A stretch of DNA of 64,000 nt, from NCBI RefSeq assembly GCF_963675165.1, contig NC_087386.1, positions 2,730,169 to 2,794,168 of the forward strand, in the 5' to 3' direction. Within the stretch, counting starts at the first letter, position 1; each line of letters opens with the position of its first letter. The notes beneath the pieces were generated by a model. The model saw only the letters and a program-made list of their open reading frames with translations. It did not search any database and was not told the DNA's origin. The position numbers and the translations under genes are program-made. Shown one piece after another: positions 1 through 13,200 of the stretch. The DNA is from Halichondria panicea (taxonomy: Eukaryota > Porifera > Demospongiae > Suberitida > Halichondriidae).

Positions 1-1361
1 CCAACGTAAGGTGAGTGCAGGTACATATAATGTTGGGTGATATAATTACACAGCCCCTTTGAAGTTTCATGTACATGTAATGTAATCACACATAATCCTC
101 GTACATACAATCAATGTTGAATACACAACCTCTGGTGCAGTTGTAAAGAATTACTTTAACCATCGCTATGTGCATGTATGTAGGCAAGAATTGTTAGCGG
201 GTCTTGGACCCCATTTTTCATTTTAATACCTAACATTTATACTGTGCATCTCCCCACAGCACAACGTATGTGTGCTGCCCTGCTAACCAGAAGCAGTTCC
301 TTGGGATCAAGCTACCCTTCTTGGTCATGATTATCAAGAATATGAAGAAGTACTTCACCTTTGAAGTCCAGGTACCTGCATACCTGCTACGTACAACTGT
401 GCATGTACCGTATAGCGGGTATAATTATTTCGAGGGTATAAACTTTTGCTGAAATACATTAGAAAGGATTTTGCGGATTTAATTTTTGTGGACTACAGCC
501 TTTTGGCGCATGCGTGCATGTGATAAATATTTGCGGTACATGCTTAATCAGTAAGAAACACGTAAGTTTTTACACCACTTGAAATAATATAGTATGTATG
601 TTGCATAGCGAAAAACTTGGTGGATCAACTTTATTCTCACTATCTTTTACATGTAGCTAGATGATTGTGCACTTATACATGTACTGTTTTAAGATATTTT
701 TCCTATGCTAGGTTTTGGATGACAAAAATGTCCGTCGGCGATTCAGAGCCTCCAACTACCAGTCAACGACCCGAGTGAAACCGTTCATCTGCACCATGCC
801 CATGAGACTGGACGATGGGTGGAACCAGATCCAGTTCAACCTCTCTGACTTCACCAGGAGGGCCTACGGAACCAACTACATTGAGACTCTTAGGGTCCAG
901 GTGAGTAATGAGCCCGGCTGTATAGTTATTCATAGCAGATATTCAAGATCAATTAGTGGCCTTGTTTTCTGTGTGTTCTCCCAATAGTAACTTCGAAAGC
1001 AGTGTGCAGTCAATTCTTACACGATCTACTGTTATTGTTTACAACCCATTGCCTCTAGATCCATGCCAACTGTCGTATTCGAAGGGTTTACTTCTCTGAC
1101 CGTCTGTACTCTGAGGAGGAGCTGCCAGCAGAGTTCAAGCTCTATCTGCCAGTGCACAACAAGGATAAAGTGAGTGTTACGTACATAACGTTTTTGCTAC
1201 GTATACGTATGCTGGACTCATCACCTATGTTGAGCTATTGGTGTTTGTTATAATTATTATTGATGGATAATTTATTAATTATTTTCACGAGTAATTGTTC
1301 ACTGTATTAGTCTCCTCTCTCTCTCTCTCTGCAGGGAGGTGCAGCCCCACTGCAGTCATAA
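1..1361 (+). CDS. CFAP20: CFAP20 (cilia- and flagella-associated protein 20), 3' part
   Basis: Axonemal microtubule inner protein needed for ciliary structure (known of the family). Exons: 1-10, 260-371, 712-900, 1059-1169, 1335-1361. The 5' exons lie outside the window. The first 10 bases are the end of an exon: joined across a GTGAGT intron they restore the family's TNVSTTY stretch. The protein then runs through [63 protein letters not shown] and [19 protein letters not shown]. It is nearly identical to animal CFAP20 as I remember it, which marks a very slowly evolving protein. The last exon codes only GGAAPLQS and a stop. A polyadenylation-like AATAAA lies about 160 bases downstream. The upstream neighbour is not visible; downstream the copper transporter genes converge on it. 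Confidence 0.96.
408..536. mobile_element. Short degraded MITE of the CCGTATAGCG family
   Basis: It lies in a CFAP20 intron. It opens with TA then CCGTATAGCGGG and closes with ATTTGCGG then TA, and has the GC-poor 'aaattttcgcgg'-like interior seen in the better copies at 46121-46356 and 57935-58158. At about 129 bp it is shorter than those copies and probably internally deleted. Confidence 0.5.
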
Positions 1362-1719
1362 CCACCCACACATGTTGTCACTTATTTGTGTGTACAGTAA
1401 CACTCTTACGTACTTACACTTACGAGTACATGATGGTGAAAAATTGTTTTATGCTCATAACTTCACCTATTACATGCATACATTGTTCAATCCGTCATAC
1501 TTGTTAATTGCCATCTACTTGTAATAAAGCTCAGCTATAATCATAGCAAAAGGGTTTTGGCCAATTACGCATTAAGACATACATTTGAAACTCTAACAAT
1601 ACATGTGAAATACTGATCCATACAAAATTAATTATGGCAAGAGTAGACAAGATCTACTCCTGGTTGAACAAAAAACTTGACAACAAGTAGAGGCGGTATC
1701 AATAAAAGGATGCCATTAA

Positions 1720-2673
1720 TTAATGACAATGTTCGTTCTGTTCCCTAAAGTTTCCCATGAGATGCCTACTCTTAGCAAAGACAAAGTAGCCAATCCCAGC
1801 ACCAAAGATCACAGCCAGAAACAGCCATCCATTAAATGTCATCACCACTAACATGAGAAGGTAGCCATAGCCAACTTGAAACACATGGAGAAATGACTGC
1901 ACAATGTGCATTGAAATGCTGACAGTGTAGTACTTCAACCTGTAATAGAAGAGAAAAATATGTACACATTTCAAAAGACACAGTGATCAACAGGTCTTAG
2001 AAATTAGGAGGATGTAGCTACTAGTACCCAACCAAATATGCTGCATTGAATTTAAAGTATGCTATCTACAATTAGTACCATACACAAAGTAACACGGTTG
2101 TTAACGTGAAGCAAAGACTAGCACTATTAACAAGCCATAGAGATTATAAAAGCGTTTCGTTAACGACATGACACAGAGAAACTTAATGTAGCGAACCAGC
2201 TTCGCATTAAAAGACAAACAGTTGTCAGTGTGAACATGGAACCTCATGCACTTCCTTTCAATGAATAAACATGGCCATGTTTAGTGAGCACATTACAACA
2301 GATGTTTGCAGCTAACCAAAACAGTCTATTAATACACAACGCATGCACACAACAGCTTACTGTACTGACTCACCCTTTATTGGCTGATCCACCATCACAG
2401 TTCTCACTGACTATCAGAGCCGACTTGTCGGTCGAGTTAACGATGCTGGTACCCCTACAGCTCCTACCATGACCACGATTGTATTTTTTCCAATGCTTCA
2501 TATCCAGATAGATGAGGTACTCTCGGAGTGTCTTAACCCCCTCATAAAGTATGGCCAATATGAACCAAACCACCACAGCTCCTACCATGTCTGTAGATGA
2601 GGAATGTATCGTGAGTAGTCATACAGACGTCACGTGGAGAGTGTACGTCGTGTGTTTGTCTGTACTATTATAT

Positions 2674-2730
<57 letters not shown>

Positions 2731-3022
2731 GTGTGTATGTACTAGAGGCAGCTTAATTATAGGATGAAAGGTAAAACAGTTGTTATGTTAGATTACCTCC
2801 CACTGATTGTACAGTCCAGGAGCTGAACAGCAGACCCATGGGCACAGTGTGACTGAAGTGAAACGTCATCTGTATAGAGAAAGTCTTATCAGTCACATGC
2901 ACAATAGACTGTACTACTATGTCAGTCACAATGGTGTTGGGCTGGTATTCACTCTTATAAAACGCTAAGACTCAATCACTCACCGCCATATGCATTGAAT
3001 CATTATGATCCATCGTATCCAT
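1720..3022 (-). CDS. Ctr/SLC31 family copper transporter, paralogue 1 (SLC31A1-like)
   Basis: High-affinity Cu(I) uptake transporter of the Ctr family, a trimeric three-helix plasma membrane protein. Exons (high to low): 3022-2984, 2869-2797, 2590-2374, 1939-1720; 182 residues. Order: a short extracellular N-terminus (MDTMDHNDSMHMA, only four Met), [20 protein letters not shown]1 (MVGAVVVWFILAI), a basic loop, TM2 with the selectivity motif MxxxM (MLVVM), TM3 with GxxxG (GAGIG), and a C-terminal HCH, the copper-handing tail known from Ctr1. Start choice: the first ATG of a 39-nt exon followed by GTGAGT. It is the most downstream of three tandem copies with the same four-exon structure, so they arose by local duplication. 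The reduced Met-rich end suggests altered copper capture compared with the neighbour at 3342. Confidence 0.92.
2677..2738. repeat. (GT)n microsatellite
   Basis: An almost pure GT run in intron 2 of the first copper transporter gene; no coding role. Confidence 0.95.
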
Positions 3023-3341
3023 GATCAATACAGGGCCTGAAAAGTACCCTAAGAGGCTAAATATTACCTTTAACAGTTAAAAGACAACCTCTTTGATCGA
3101 AGAATGCCTAATAATTATTTGAGGAAAAGGGTGTGTCCTTCTACAAATAAGACGTGGGCGGATTCATTCACAGAAGACATAAGTGTGCATCTTCACAATG
3201 CACATTATTAGATATCATATACACACATAGAAAGCCTCAATACAAAAAAAGCTGTATCAGTCTAGGAAAGAGTTCAACTCTTAGCTTATAAAGACACTCA
3301 ACACTCACTAAAACGTAAAACCACGAATAAAAAAACGTTAC

Positions 3342-4503
3342 TCAATGACAGCACTCATTCTGTTCCCTCGGGTTTCCCATGAAGTTACGGCCCTTAGCGA
3401 AAACGAGGTAGCCAACACCAGCACCAAAGATCACAGCCAGGAACAGCCATCCATTGTATGTCATTGTGACCAGCATGAGAAGGTATCCATAGCCAACTTG
3501 CACCACGTGGAGGACAGACTGGAGGAGGTGCATTGAGAAACTCACAGTGTAATACTTGAGCTTGGATTGTCTGTGAAATAAGGAGACAGTGACATGCATG
3601 CAAGTCGTTTAAAAGCTTGCTGAGGGAGGACCTTGATATTTAATTTGTGTCAGATCTCTAGCTACATTGCAAGCAGCTATACAATATTAGTTATAATAAG
3701 TTATTGCTGGTGTTGTTCTGGAATCTATATTATTATTGACTCACCCTTTACTAGCCTCCTCGACCTTAGTGTCCACACTGCTAACAGCCTCTATACTCTT
3801 GTCGTAGGCCACAGGCTCACATTTGCAGGCATTAAACTTCTTCCACTGCTGCTTGTCCAGATAGAACAAGTACTCACGAAGTGTTTTCAGACCCTCGTAG
3901 AAGATAGCTAGAATGAACCAAGCCACCACTGCTCCAACCAAATCTGCAGCAAGGTGATTTTGCATGATTGAATCTCTACACACAATGTATACAAATAAAA
4001 TTTACCTCCCACTGATTGTATAGTCCAGGAGCGAAAGAGCAGACCCATGGGCACAGTGTGACTGAAGTGGAATGTCATCTGTATATTGCAATAACACACA
4101 GCATGATATTAAACAACGATACCGCTACAATTACATGCATGATGATAGGTAGATTTATACTCCGCTTTTGATAGTGGTAACACAAGAAACAAATTAAACT
4201 ATGCATCCATTGGCATGTTTAGCTTTTAATTAGAGTGTTCCACACACCACACACGCACACGCACACACACACACGCACACGCACACACGCACACGCACAC
4301 ACGCATGCACACACGCATGCACACACACACATGCACACACACACACACACACACACACATGCACACACATGCACACTCACCTGCATCATCATATGCATTC
4401 CCATTCCCATCCCCATGTCCATGTCCATAGGCATGGATCCATTGGAGTTCATCATCATGTCATTATTCATGGGCATGTCAGTATTCATCATCGGCATGTC
4501 CAT
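3342..4503 (-). CDS. Ctr/SLC31 family copper transporter, paralogue 2, Met-rich (SLC31A1-like)
   Basis: Cu(I) importer of the Ctr family. Exons (high to low): 4503-4381, 4078-4006, 3943-3745, 3570-3342; 207 residues. Exon 1 is the extracellular Mets domain: 19 of its 41 residues are Met, in MxM and MxxM patterns ([12 protein letters not shown], then [11 protein letters not shown]), the usual Cu(I)-collecting motif. Then [20 protein letters not shown]1 ([18 protein letters not shown]), a loop with CKC, TM2 with MLVTM, TM3 with GAGVG, and a C-terminal CCH instead of HCH. Start: ATG in a strong Kozak context (gagaccATGg). An in-frame open stretch upstream starts only with GTG, so I did not use it. 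The donor of exon 1 runs straight into a roughly 140-base CA/GT tract. Confidence 0.93.
4238..4380. repeat. (CA)n / (GTGTGCAT) compound microsatellite at a 5' splice site
   Basis: Imperfect CA repeats with interspersed GCACACGCATG units, in intron 1 of the Met-rich copper transporter. On the coding strand the repeat begins right after the GTGAGT donor of the Mets-domain exon. Long open frames across it on both strands are repeat artefacts. Confidence 0.93.
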
Positions 4504-4868
4504 GGTCTCACTGAATTCTGAGTGATACACAGCTAAAGGAGACACTAGAGCAACACTGTTAGACTAGCTACTAGCAAACTTATTATAAAGCTTTGCCAAA
4601 GTAGGGGATCATGTGGTGGTGAACAGGCAGCTAAAATGGATAAGTTCACAATGGTTTACAAACAAGGATGAAGAACATTGTTTGGGTACTACTGTTGGTA
4701 CTATGCAAATCTTCTGATAGAGAAACTCCAGGGCCTATTATGGGACACAACTGCGATAATAATTATACTGTGTGTGTAAATTTACAATAGGATACCAAAA
4801 TCAAAAAATTATACTTACAAGAAATACGACAATCTACATACAAACAGGGCTTGTAATAATTCTCAATA

Positions 4869-7028
4869 TTAAGTGTTACAGTGTTCATTATCCTCTTCAA
4901 AAGTCTTTGCAGTTGGTGATGATTTTTTTCTGAACACAGCGAATATAAAGTACCCGAGTCCTGCCCCAAATACCACGGCCAAGAACAGGTATCCATTGTA
5001 GGACATGGCTATCAGCATCAGAAGATAGCCCAGTCCAACTTGTATCACGTGTAGGATCGATTGCAGTATGTGGAACATGTTGATGTACTCACGAGCAATC
5101 GTTTTGACAGACACCATCCTATAGATGCAGTCAGGTGATGATTTACATTGCACACTACCGTATTGTTTGAAGTGGTAACCGCTTTAGAGTAACAATGGAA
5201 CTAACGGTAGAGTGCCATTAAAATAAGGGCCATCGGTCATTCAACCTATAATCACAATACTATAATTATAACTAACTTCTATATGTACACGGCCCAAGTC
5301 CATAGCTACAGGGCTATGCTATCAATAATATATTTTTGTTGTTGTTATTTATTGTTCAATGCTACACTATGCTCACCATGGCGGAGATTGCTTCTCCTTG
5401 CATATCAGTGGACCCTTCTCATTGAGTGTCTGCACATTGGTGCACTGAGTCTTTTTATTCCTCTGTCTTATTTTCTGATCGTGTACCATCAAAAACTCTC
5501 TCACACTTTTAAGTCCCTCATAAGCTAAAGCCAATGCAAGAATGGCTATAATGCTCCCAACCATATCTGCAGGTGTGGGAGGAGAGAAAGAGCCCATAAG
5601 AGACTGCATGAAGATATAATAACAATAAGATTGTATTTGGTAACACACTGCTACATGTAACTGCGATTGTATCGCAGTTCTCAAATGAATGGTTTGTGAA
5701 CATCTCCATAATGGTCTATTCTCAAATGTGTATTTTTAAGGGGTTCATTTCCACTGTACATATTTACGGAATGGCACTACTGATATTAATAATGAAAGCA
5801 CCGCAGGTGCTGCTGATGCCTCAGTGAGGTGTCAAAGCTACATAACTAATTCTATCTATCATTATAAATTATCACGATAAACATTTTAATTTTACTGCAT
5901 GCAAAGGCAGAATCCAGAATCACACTCTCCAAAAAGCAAGATCCCACTATAATTAATGGAAAAAATTGCTCACTGTTCTAGGGCAAAAGCAGAGCAAAGG
6001 TATCTATAACAAAACTCAAATAGTGGGTAATGATCGACCATGATTGTTATTAAAAACGATCGATGCCAAAATTCCAAGTCTAAAAATTAATTAGAGCCTT
6101 GCAGCTCTCTTCTCACTCTTGCAGCTACCAATAGCTGGCGTTCTAGTGCAGAGCTAACTACTAAGTAGAGTAGCAACACTCCGTGGACAAGTTATTCTAC
6201 GTACTCGTTTGAAAAGGCTGCAATGGCATTCAAAGTAAGCAAAACTAGGCATAACTCGAGGAACGAAGCATTATTTTACAAATCCATGAAATAAAACATG
6301 ACTAGAAGCCTTATAGAAACTCTTGCACTTTATTGATCCTTGAGCAGCTGTAGCAGTCTACACACACAGACACACCTGTGACACCAGACACATAGACACA
6401 TAAACACACTACCGTATACCTCGCTTGCGCATGCGCACCAAGGTATAATAAGTGCACATTTCATTTGGTATGAGTCACAAGTCAGCATCATCTGACAACA
6501 GGTGCACTACTCTGCAATATAAGCTATCATTGTCTGAGCATGATGAATATCATTCAGAAATACAATTGAATTATCGATAAAGGTCAAACAGAGAGAACTG
6601 GTCGTGGATTTAGGGCACTTTTTTAAAATATTAACATGAGTATCAAACACCCTACAGCTTATATATTATTTTAGCTTACACCAAGATTCAGATGCTTTAC
6701 TACCGTAATACCACCTCAACTTACGGCATCTACATTTGGACATTTAGCACATAGTATTGCTAACAGGTCTTACAGTGGGGTAATGTCTTCTAACCATTCA
6801 ATGGCTTACCCCATGCAGTCGTGATGGTCCAGGTGGTGAAGAGAAGGCCCTCTGGTAGCAAACCAAAGTAAAACTGCATCCTCATGCCACCCATCTATAA
6901 GTATGGGAAAAACATGAACATGAACAAACAAATGTTTTCTGCTCCTCACACCTAGCTAGACCATCTAGCTGACTTACAGACATGTTGGAGCAGTTCATCA
7001 TCATGCCCATATCATCCATGTCCTCCAT
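4869..7028 (-). CDS. Ctr/SLC31 family copper transporter, paralogue 3 (divergent)
   Basis: Exons (high to low): 7028-6978, 6894-6810, 5566-5377, 5118-4869; 191 residues. N-terminus MEDMDDMGMMMNCSNMS, with Met clusters and an NCS N-glycosylation sequon, then MGGMRMQFYFGLLPEGLLF, the classical Ctr stretch before TM1 (closer to animal Ctr1/Ctr2 than the [10 protein letters not shown] of its neighbours). TM1 is MVGSIIAILALALAYEG, TM2 carries MLIAM and TM3 GAGLG. The tail ends EHCNT, so the HCH motif is changed. Exon phases match the two neighbours. Its separate branch, the 1.2-kb second intron and the altered tail suggest the oldest duplicate, perhaps with an intracellular or low-affinity role (inference). 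Confidence 0.9.
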
Positions 7029-7294
7029 GATAACTATATCACTAGGCAGCAGCTACAGTGAATCCAAAGACAACTCAGCTTTATCAGATAAACATTGGAT
7101 GAGGTAAAGATCCTCGATCACACTAAAAATAGAATATTATGGGGCTTTTTTAGCGGATGGTAAAGATCCTAAAGATCTATTATGCCAACCGACCATGTCA
7201 CAACCTGCACACATTCATAATGATGACCCTTACCATAGAGTATTTTCTACTGGTAAAGGATCAATAAAGTTACAAGTTACAATTAACAGTCCAC

Positions 7295-10200
7295 ATGAGA
7301 TTGAAGAACATGAAGAACTTTATTGTACTGCTGTTTCTCTTCTCGTGTGCTGCTGCACTAGCTCCTCTGCAGAGAGGAGTCCTGCGAGCACCTCCAACAC
7401 CCCCAGGAGTTAAGCTACCAGAGCCACAATGGATGGTGCAGTACCTGGACCACTTCAACAAGGACTCAAAGACCACATGGAATCAACGTTACTTTACAAA
7501 CGACAGCTTTTGGGACAAAGAGAGTGGACCCGTGTTTCTGTTGCTGGGAGGGGAAGGACCGGATAATCCTGCATGGCTGGTTGCAGACACAGAGATTATG
7601 ATAAATGCACAGAAGTTCAAGGCACTCGTCATCACCATTGAGCACAGGTACGAGGCCGGCCGAGTAGCTCAAGACCAGCCGTTCGTTGTCTGAAAGAACG
7701 CCTGGTCAAGTTCCAATGTAGAACTTGTCTAATTGGTCCAGGAATTTTTTGGACCGGTAATTGCCCGCAACAACCATAACTACCCGTGAATGTCATTATG
7801 ATGCTTACAGTAACGTGCAGCTAGCTAGTATTGTCATCTATAGTATTGTTGTGTTTGCGGTTACCGTAATCATGTTCACAACTACTCAAGCCTAACCACT
7901 CGCTGACTCAGCTAAACAATTTCTACATTGGACTTGACCAGGTGTTCTTTCAGATAACAAACGGCTGGTCTCAAGGCTAGAGGCCGAGGGGGGTGCCCTT
8001 CCTTACAATGACTATTTTCTTGCAATGGCTATTCTTAAATTTCAGATTCAAACTTGCCCTAATCCTGGCCGTGCACATATAGATTTAATGCCATTGTTAT
8101 CTAAAGCGTTCGATACCAGACAGCATTCTAAGAGCAAATATTTATAGCAGAGTCCAATTTGAGGTGCTTTATGTGTGGCTAGATCCATTCGATGGTGTGT
8201 TACAAGTATTTTGCTTTCAGGAATTTTATAGAAGCATGTTTACTCCTTTGCTGCTTAATAACTTGTACCACCATCCCACAGGTTCTATGGGGAGAGTCAT
8301 CCCACCTCTGACCTCTCCCTGTCCAACATGAAATACCTGAGCAGTCGCCAGGCCCTCGCTGACGTCAACTACTTCATCGGAGTTATGACCAGCATGTTAA
8401 AACTAACGGACAAGAATCGCTGGGTCTCTTTCGGTGGCTCATACTCTGGTGCCCTGTCTGGGTGGCTGAGACAGCTCTATCCTGACAAAGTGGTGGGAGC
8501 AGTGGCCACCAGTGCTCCAGTGTACGCCATTGAAGACTTCTCTCAGTACCTCGAAGTGGTGTCTGCCTCTCTAGGTTCTTCCTCTCACGGTGAGTGGTGG
8601 TGTAAGCGGAAGGACTGTATTCGGGTAAGGAATGTGTGATGCTGAAGCGGTCCTTATACGTTAGCCGATGTATTTCATAGCATAGGACACTCTGGCTGGT
8701 CCTGCCAGTTGATGTGAATGCATGAATGTAAATAAAGCGTATCCTTGTTTGCAGTGTAGGATGTTGAATGTTTGTCCTAAGCCTTGGATCATCTATTCAA
8801 TATGGCATTGTCTGTATGGTGCAGTGGTAACCCCAGACGATCAGTATAACAGTATATATGCACTGCACGTCTTGTGTGTGTGTGTGTGTGTTATGGATAG
8901 AGTTGCTTTTTGAAGTGGTAGAGCTGCAGCATATGTTGGTTGTGAGTCATACATGTACATGAAGTAGTCAGCCGGAACCATGCCGAGGTTTGGTGGGTCA
9001 ACATTTGTGGTCTTAAACAGATGCTCAATCCTTTTTACTAACCATTATGAAACTGGTGAGGTGGTGTCCACATCCTTTATTTTGTATTGAATGGAGCCCC
9101 TCTTTCCCCTGGGCCATACATGTATGTTCTCTTTATGCAGGTGCTGAGTGCGTGAACGCCATTAAGGAAGCCACTACCCAGGTGGACTCATGGCTCGGTA
9201 ATAAAAACACTTGGAGCATGGCTGAAAGAACATTTAAGTACGTTACTATAGTTATCGAAGTTGTACTGATAATACATGTAGCATGTATGCACACTTCACC
9301 AACCAGTACCATCTCTGTAGCAGTCACTTAAAACCAAGCTGTAATTTTGATGTATATACATGTACTTGTATCCACCATCAGTTTCAATATTTGCCCCCTT
9401 TATGACATTGTATATACTCTTGATGACAATCATTTTTCCTCTTATCACATTCTTGACTGCACCATTTCCCCCTCCATTGCAGCATTTCTCCTCCTCTGGA
9501 GTCAGAGATGGATGTAGCACTGGCTGCTCAGAATCTGGCCGGAAATTTCATGGGTGTGGTCCAGTACAACAAAGACAACACGGCCTTTGAGGTGGGTCTT
9601 ATAGTGCTCTCCCCTCAGTTGGCCCTAGCATGAGAGATCAAAGCACTTTAGAGTTTACGCTATGCCAGTTTGGAAGGAATCAATCATGAATCTGTAAGAG
9701 TGAAAAGCTTCTATTTTATGAAAATACTATCTGTAAGAACATTCTTATGTTAGTCTTCCTGTAATAAGATCAAAGAAGAAGTAGTGACTGAAAGTGATGA
9801 CTGGTGGTGGCTATTAGCTGATGTTTATTTTCTGGTATGTGTCAACGTGTGTGTTTGTTTGGGGTGTAGTGTGAGGAGGGACACAACGTTTATTTTTGGG
9901 TTATGTAGAAACATAAATACATGCAACGTACATGTGTCCACTATCTGTTGCTAGGGTGGTTATAATAGCTGTGAGGTTCTACGGAGTTTGATCGTATGAC
10001 AGTAGTTTGTGACTCAGGGTAATAGGAATGAGAGCCTCTCTTTCTTGGAAAGGATAATTACTATTACGTAAAAAGGAAGGAAAGAAGATTGCGTGTAGGA
10101 AGCAATGTATGTCCATAATGGCATTGTTATGATTGATTGCATGGAAAAAATGAATGGCATTCAGTGACCCTGTACAAGGTACATGCATGGTGGCCTCAAG

Positions 10201-13200
10201 ATCACCACCAACATTAGTGTTACTAAGTGATGCTAAAATAGTTACTTGTATAGGCATGTGTGCATCGATCTAGTGTACTTACCCCCCACACACAAATCAC
10301 ACACACCCCAGCTAATTAGCCCACTAGGGGCGAAATAATTACAGTATGTTCTCATGACTTCACGTCCTCACACCGTGCAGGGCCGTGCCAACAATGTCAC
10401 CATCGAGGTCCTGTGCTCTGTGATGGTGAACACAGAGCTGGGGTCCCCTGTGATGAGGTATGCAGCTGTCAACAAGCTGATGAGCGGCAACGAATCACTG
10501 GACTGTAACTACAAGAGCCTTATCAATGAGATGAGCACTACCGACTGGTCCCATCCGCTCGTGATGGGAGGAGGTGAGAAATTAGGAGTGGCACTAAAAT
10601 TAATTGCATCCACTATTCGTACAAGAACATGTACATTAATTGTTACCGTAATTTTACACTAATAAAGCGTTATTAATTTGTTTAGCAAAAACATAATACA
10701 TGTACCAAATATCTGTCTACAAGAAGAGAGGTGGTAGGATCAGTGGAGTGTCACAATTAATGGGATTTATAGTATATGTTAGCACCATCTCGGGGCATTC
10801 TGATCTTTAACTAGTGCAGTACAGCAGCTACAAGAGCACGTGGTTCTCGTTCTCGCTTACTGAGACACTATAATCATAATATTATTGTATTGTACACAGG
10901 CCGTATATATACTGTACGTGCTCACCTGAAAGGCTCTTATTGTTCGTACGTAAGTGTGAACACCATGAGAGAATTCACCTTGTCAGGGTATAAAAAGAAG
11001 GACAAAGTATTAAAAGACAATGGTAGTAACATTAATTTTCATGAAGCTCTGAATAAGTACATTTTCGTATCAATGTATAGAACTCTTGGTGCTTGACATT
11101 GCGTTGAGGTATAGCTTTGCTCGTTCAAGCTCATACAAAACCAGGCTATAGAGTACAGAAATACTGCTACACTTGTGCAATGAGGGTTAACCTTATACTC
11201 AGTGACAACGTTTCAGGGTCAGCTTTTAGGTGTAGAGAATGCACTGTGCTAATTATAGCATATCCCATTCAGTGGAGAGCCTTAAAAGTATCTCTGTTAT
11301 GCATTTCAGGCTGGTAATCATGTGAGCCAATCTGTGCCTAATTCCCTAAGCACTCTATTATATTCACCTGTGAATTAAAGCATTTGGAATGCTGACATAA
11401 TAATACCCATTATGCATATCGCATGTACCTAAGAAACCATATGTCGTATTCACCATGGAAGAGTCTACATGTAACTGTTACAAATGTAGCTATAGTAACA
11501 TGCATACTGCATTACCCACTAAGCGTGGCACTCCATCTTCTTCCCCCAAGGGAAACACTCTAACAATCCTCCTCTGCATTATATACTCCAAGAAATCATG
11601 CAGAAACCACAGAGTACGTGTTTTTTTTTATTGCATATGGCACTCCATCTTCTTCCCCCAAGGGAAACACTCTAACGATCCTCCTCTGCATTTTATACTC
11701 CAAGTAATCATGCAGAAACCACAGAGTACGTGTTTTTTTTATTGCATATAGCTACAAGCCCTATATAACAGGTATAGCCATAGAGATTTGATCTCACCAT
11801 ATACAGTAGTTCTGTGCATGCCATAATAAAGTAACTAATGCTGTGTATTACAGCAGCACTCCTAGGCTGTGATTGCATATGTGTGGCTTGTTTCAAGCTG
11901 GTTAAATGCTTGAGGCTACACATACGTACATGTAAATGCTGTTTGTACAAAAACAATTTTTACTGGTTTTTTCACGAGTCACTGTTAGAAGTATATGTAC
12001 ATGATTTGTTTGTAATTATTTACCTATTGATAGTTCAAAGGGTACACGTTCTTCTAGCCTGTACGAACATTGTTAATTGGTGTTTAAAGTGCCTACCGTA
12101 TAGTACGATTGATTGAAAGGTTCAATGCTTATACATGGTACAGGCAGCTGCAGCTAGTTGCCACTCATAGATATTCCTCTATTAGAGCATGTTCTTACTT
12201 GTATTTGTATGTTCAATGCCATTAATTCACACAAACACTGTAGCTAATCATAATTATGTGATGGGTAATTGAATTGGCAGTATTCGTTTTGTTGGCAGTT
12301 TTCACAACATTCTCACTTTTTAGCAGCTGCAACTTCTCAGAATTGACAAGGCTGTTAATATTCATTTTTATTTTTAATGTGAGCCCACATTATTCCTTTG
12401 GTAGTATTACTATCCGTGAAACTACTGTATAGGTATTTAGAATGCGAGAACGGTTAGGTTTCATTTAAGTTATTGAGATTGCCTCAAGTATCTGTTTGTG
12501 TGTGTAAACTGAGCTGTATTGATGACTAATGGCTGCAAGTATCACTCCTGTTTTATGCTGAGGTGTACTACACAGTGTAGCTGTTCCCTGATGATACTCA
12601 AGTCCCTTATCTTCTGAGAATATGAAGTGTGATCAGTGTACTTATACATGTATCATATTACATCTAATGTCGATCAATTGTACAGTGTGTGTGTGTTGTC
12701 TTCCGAAAATGTTTTGGTTCACCAAATAAATCGTGTACAGGGTGTATTAGGGATGTGTTTACTCCCTTCTATTGCCCTATAATTCAGATGCCAAACCACA
12801 CTGCTAAAAATGTGCCATGTACAAAGATGTCTAGTCAAAGGCTTGGCACACTTTACCAATCGACAAATCTGTAATTCATAACTAAGTAGTCTCTGTACCT
12901 AACACTATATATGTATATCACTCGATTGTCTAGTTTTGCCAATTCAGGAACTTGCTTCCCACAGACATGTTTATTTATAGGTCTTTGTTAGCCTCGAGGC
13001 CAGACTACAGTCACCACAGAATGATAGCAACTCAATGTCTGGCACTAACACACAAATCACCAACATGTCTATGTTTACAATTCATCCCTATTGTTCTCAC
13101 ATGACTGTCACATGACCTCCATCCCATCCCTCCCCTGCAGCTCGTCAGTGGTACTACCAGACGTGCACAGAGTTTGGGTACTTCCAAACCACTGATTCCA

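Noticed and set aside
4219-4545. Long open frames on both strands with Cys/Val or His/Thr runs
   Set aside because: They read through a CA/GT microsatellite; only the Met-rich minus-strand exon in this span is real.
4504-4690. Upstream signal-peptide exon for the Met-rich copper transporter
   Set aside because: A candidate ATG near 4690 does not join in phase, and Ctr proteins have no cleaved signal peptide.
11455-11751. 98-codon open frame
   Set aside because: Spans the 112-bp tandem duplication, giving a repeated peptide with no homology.
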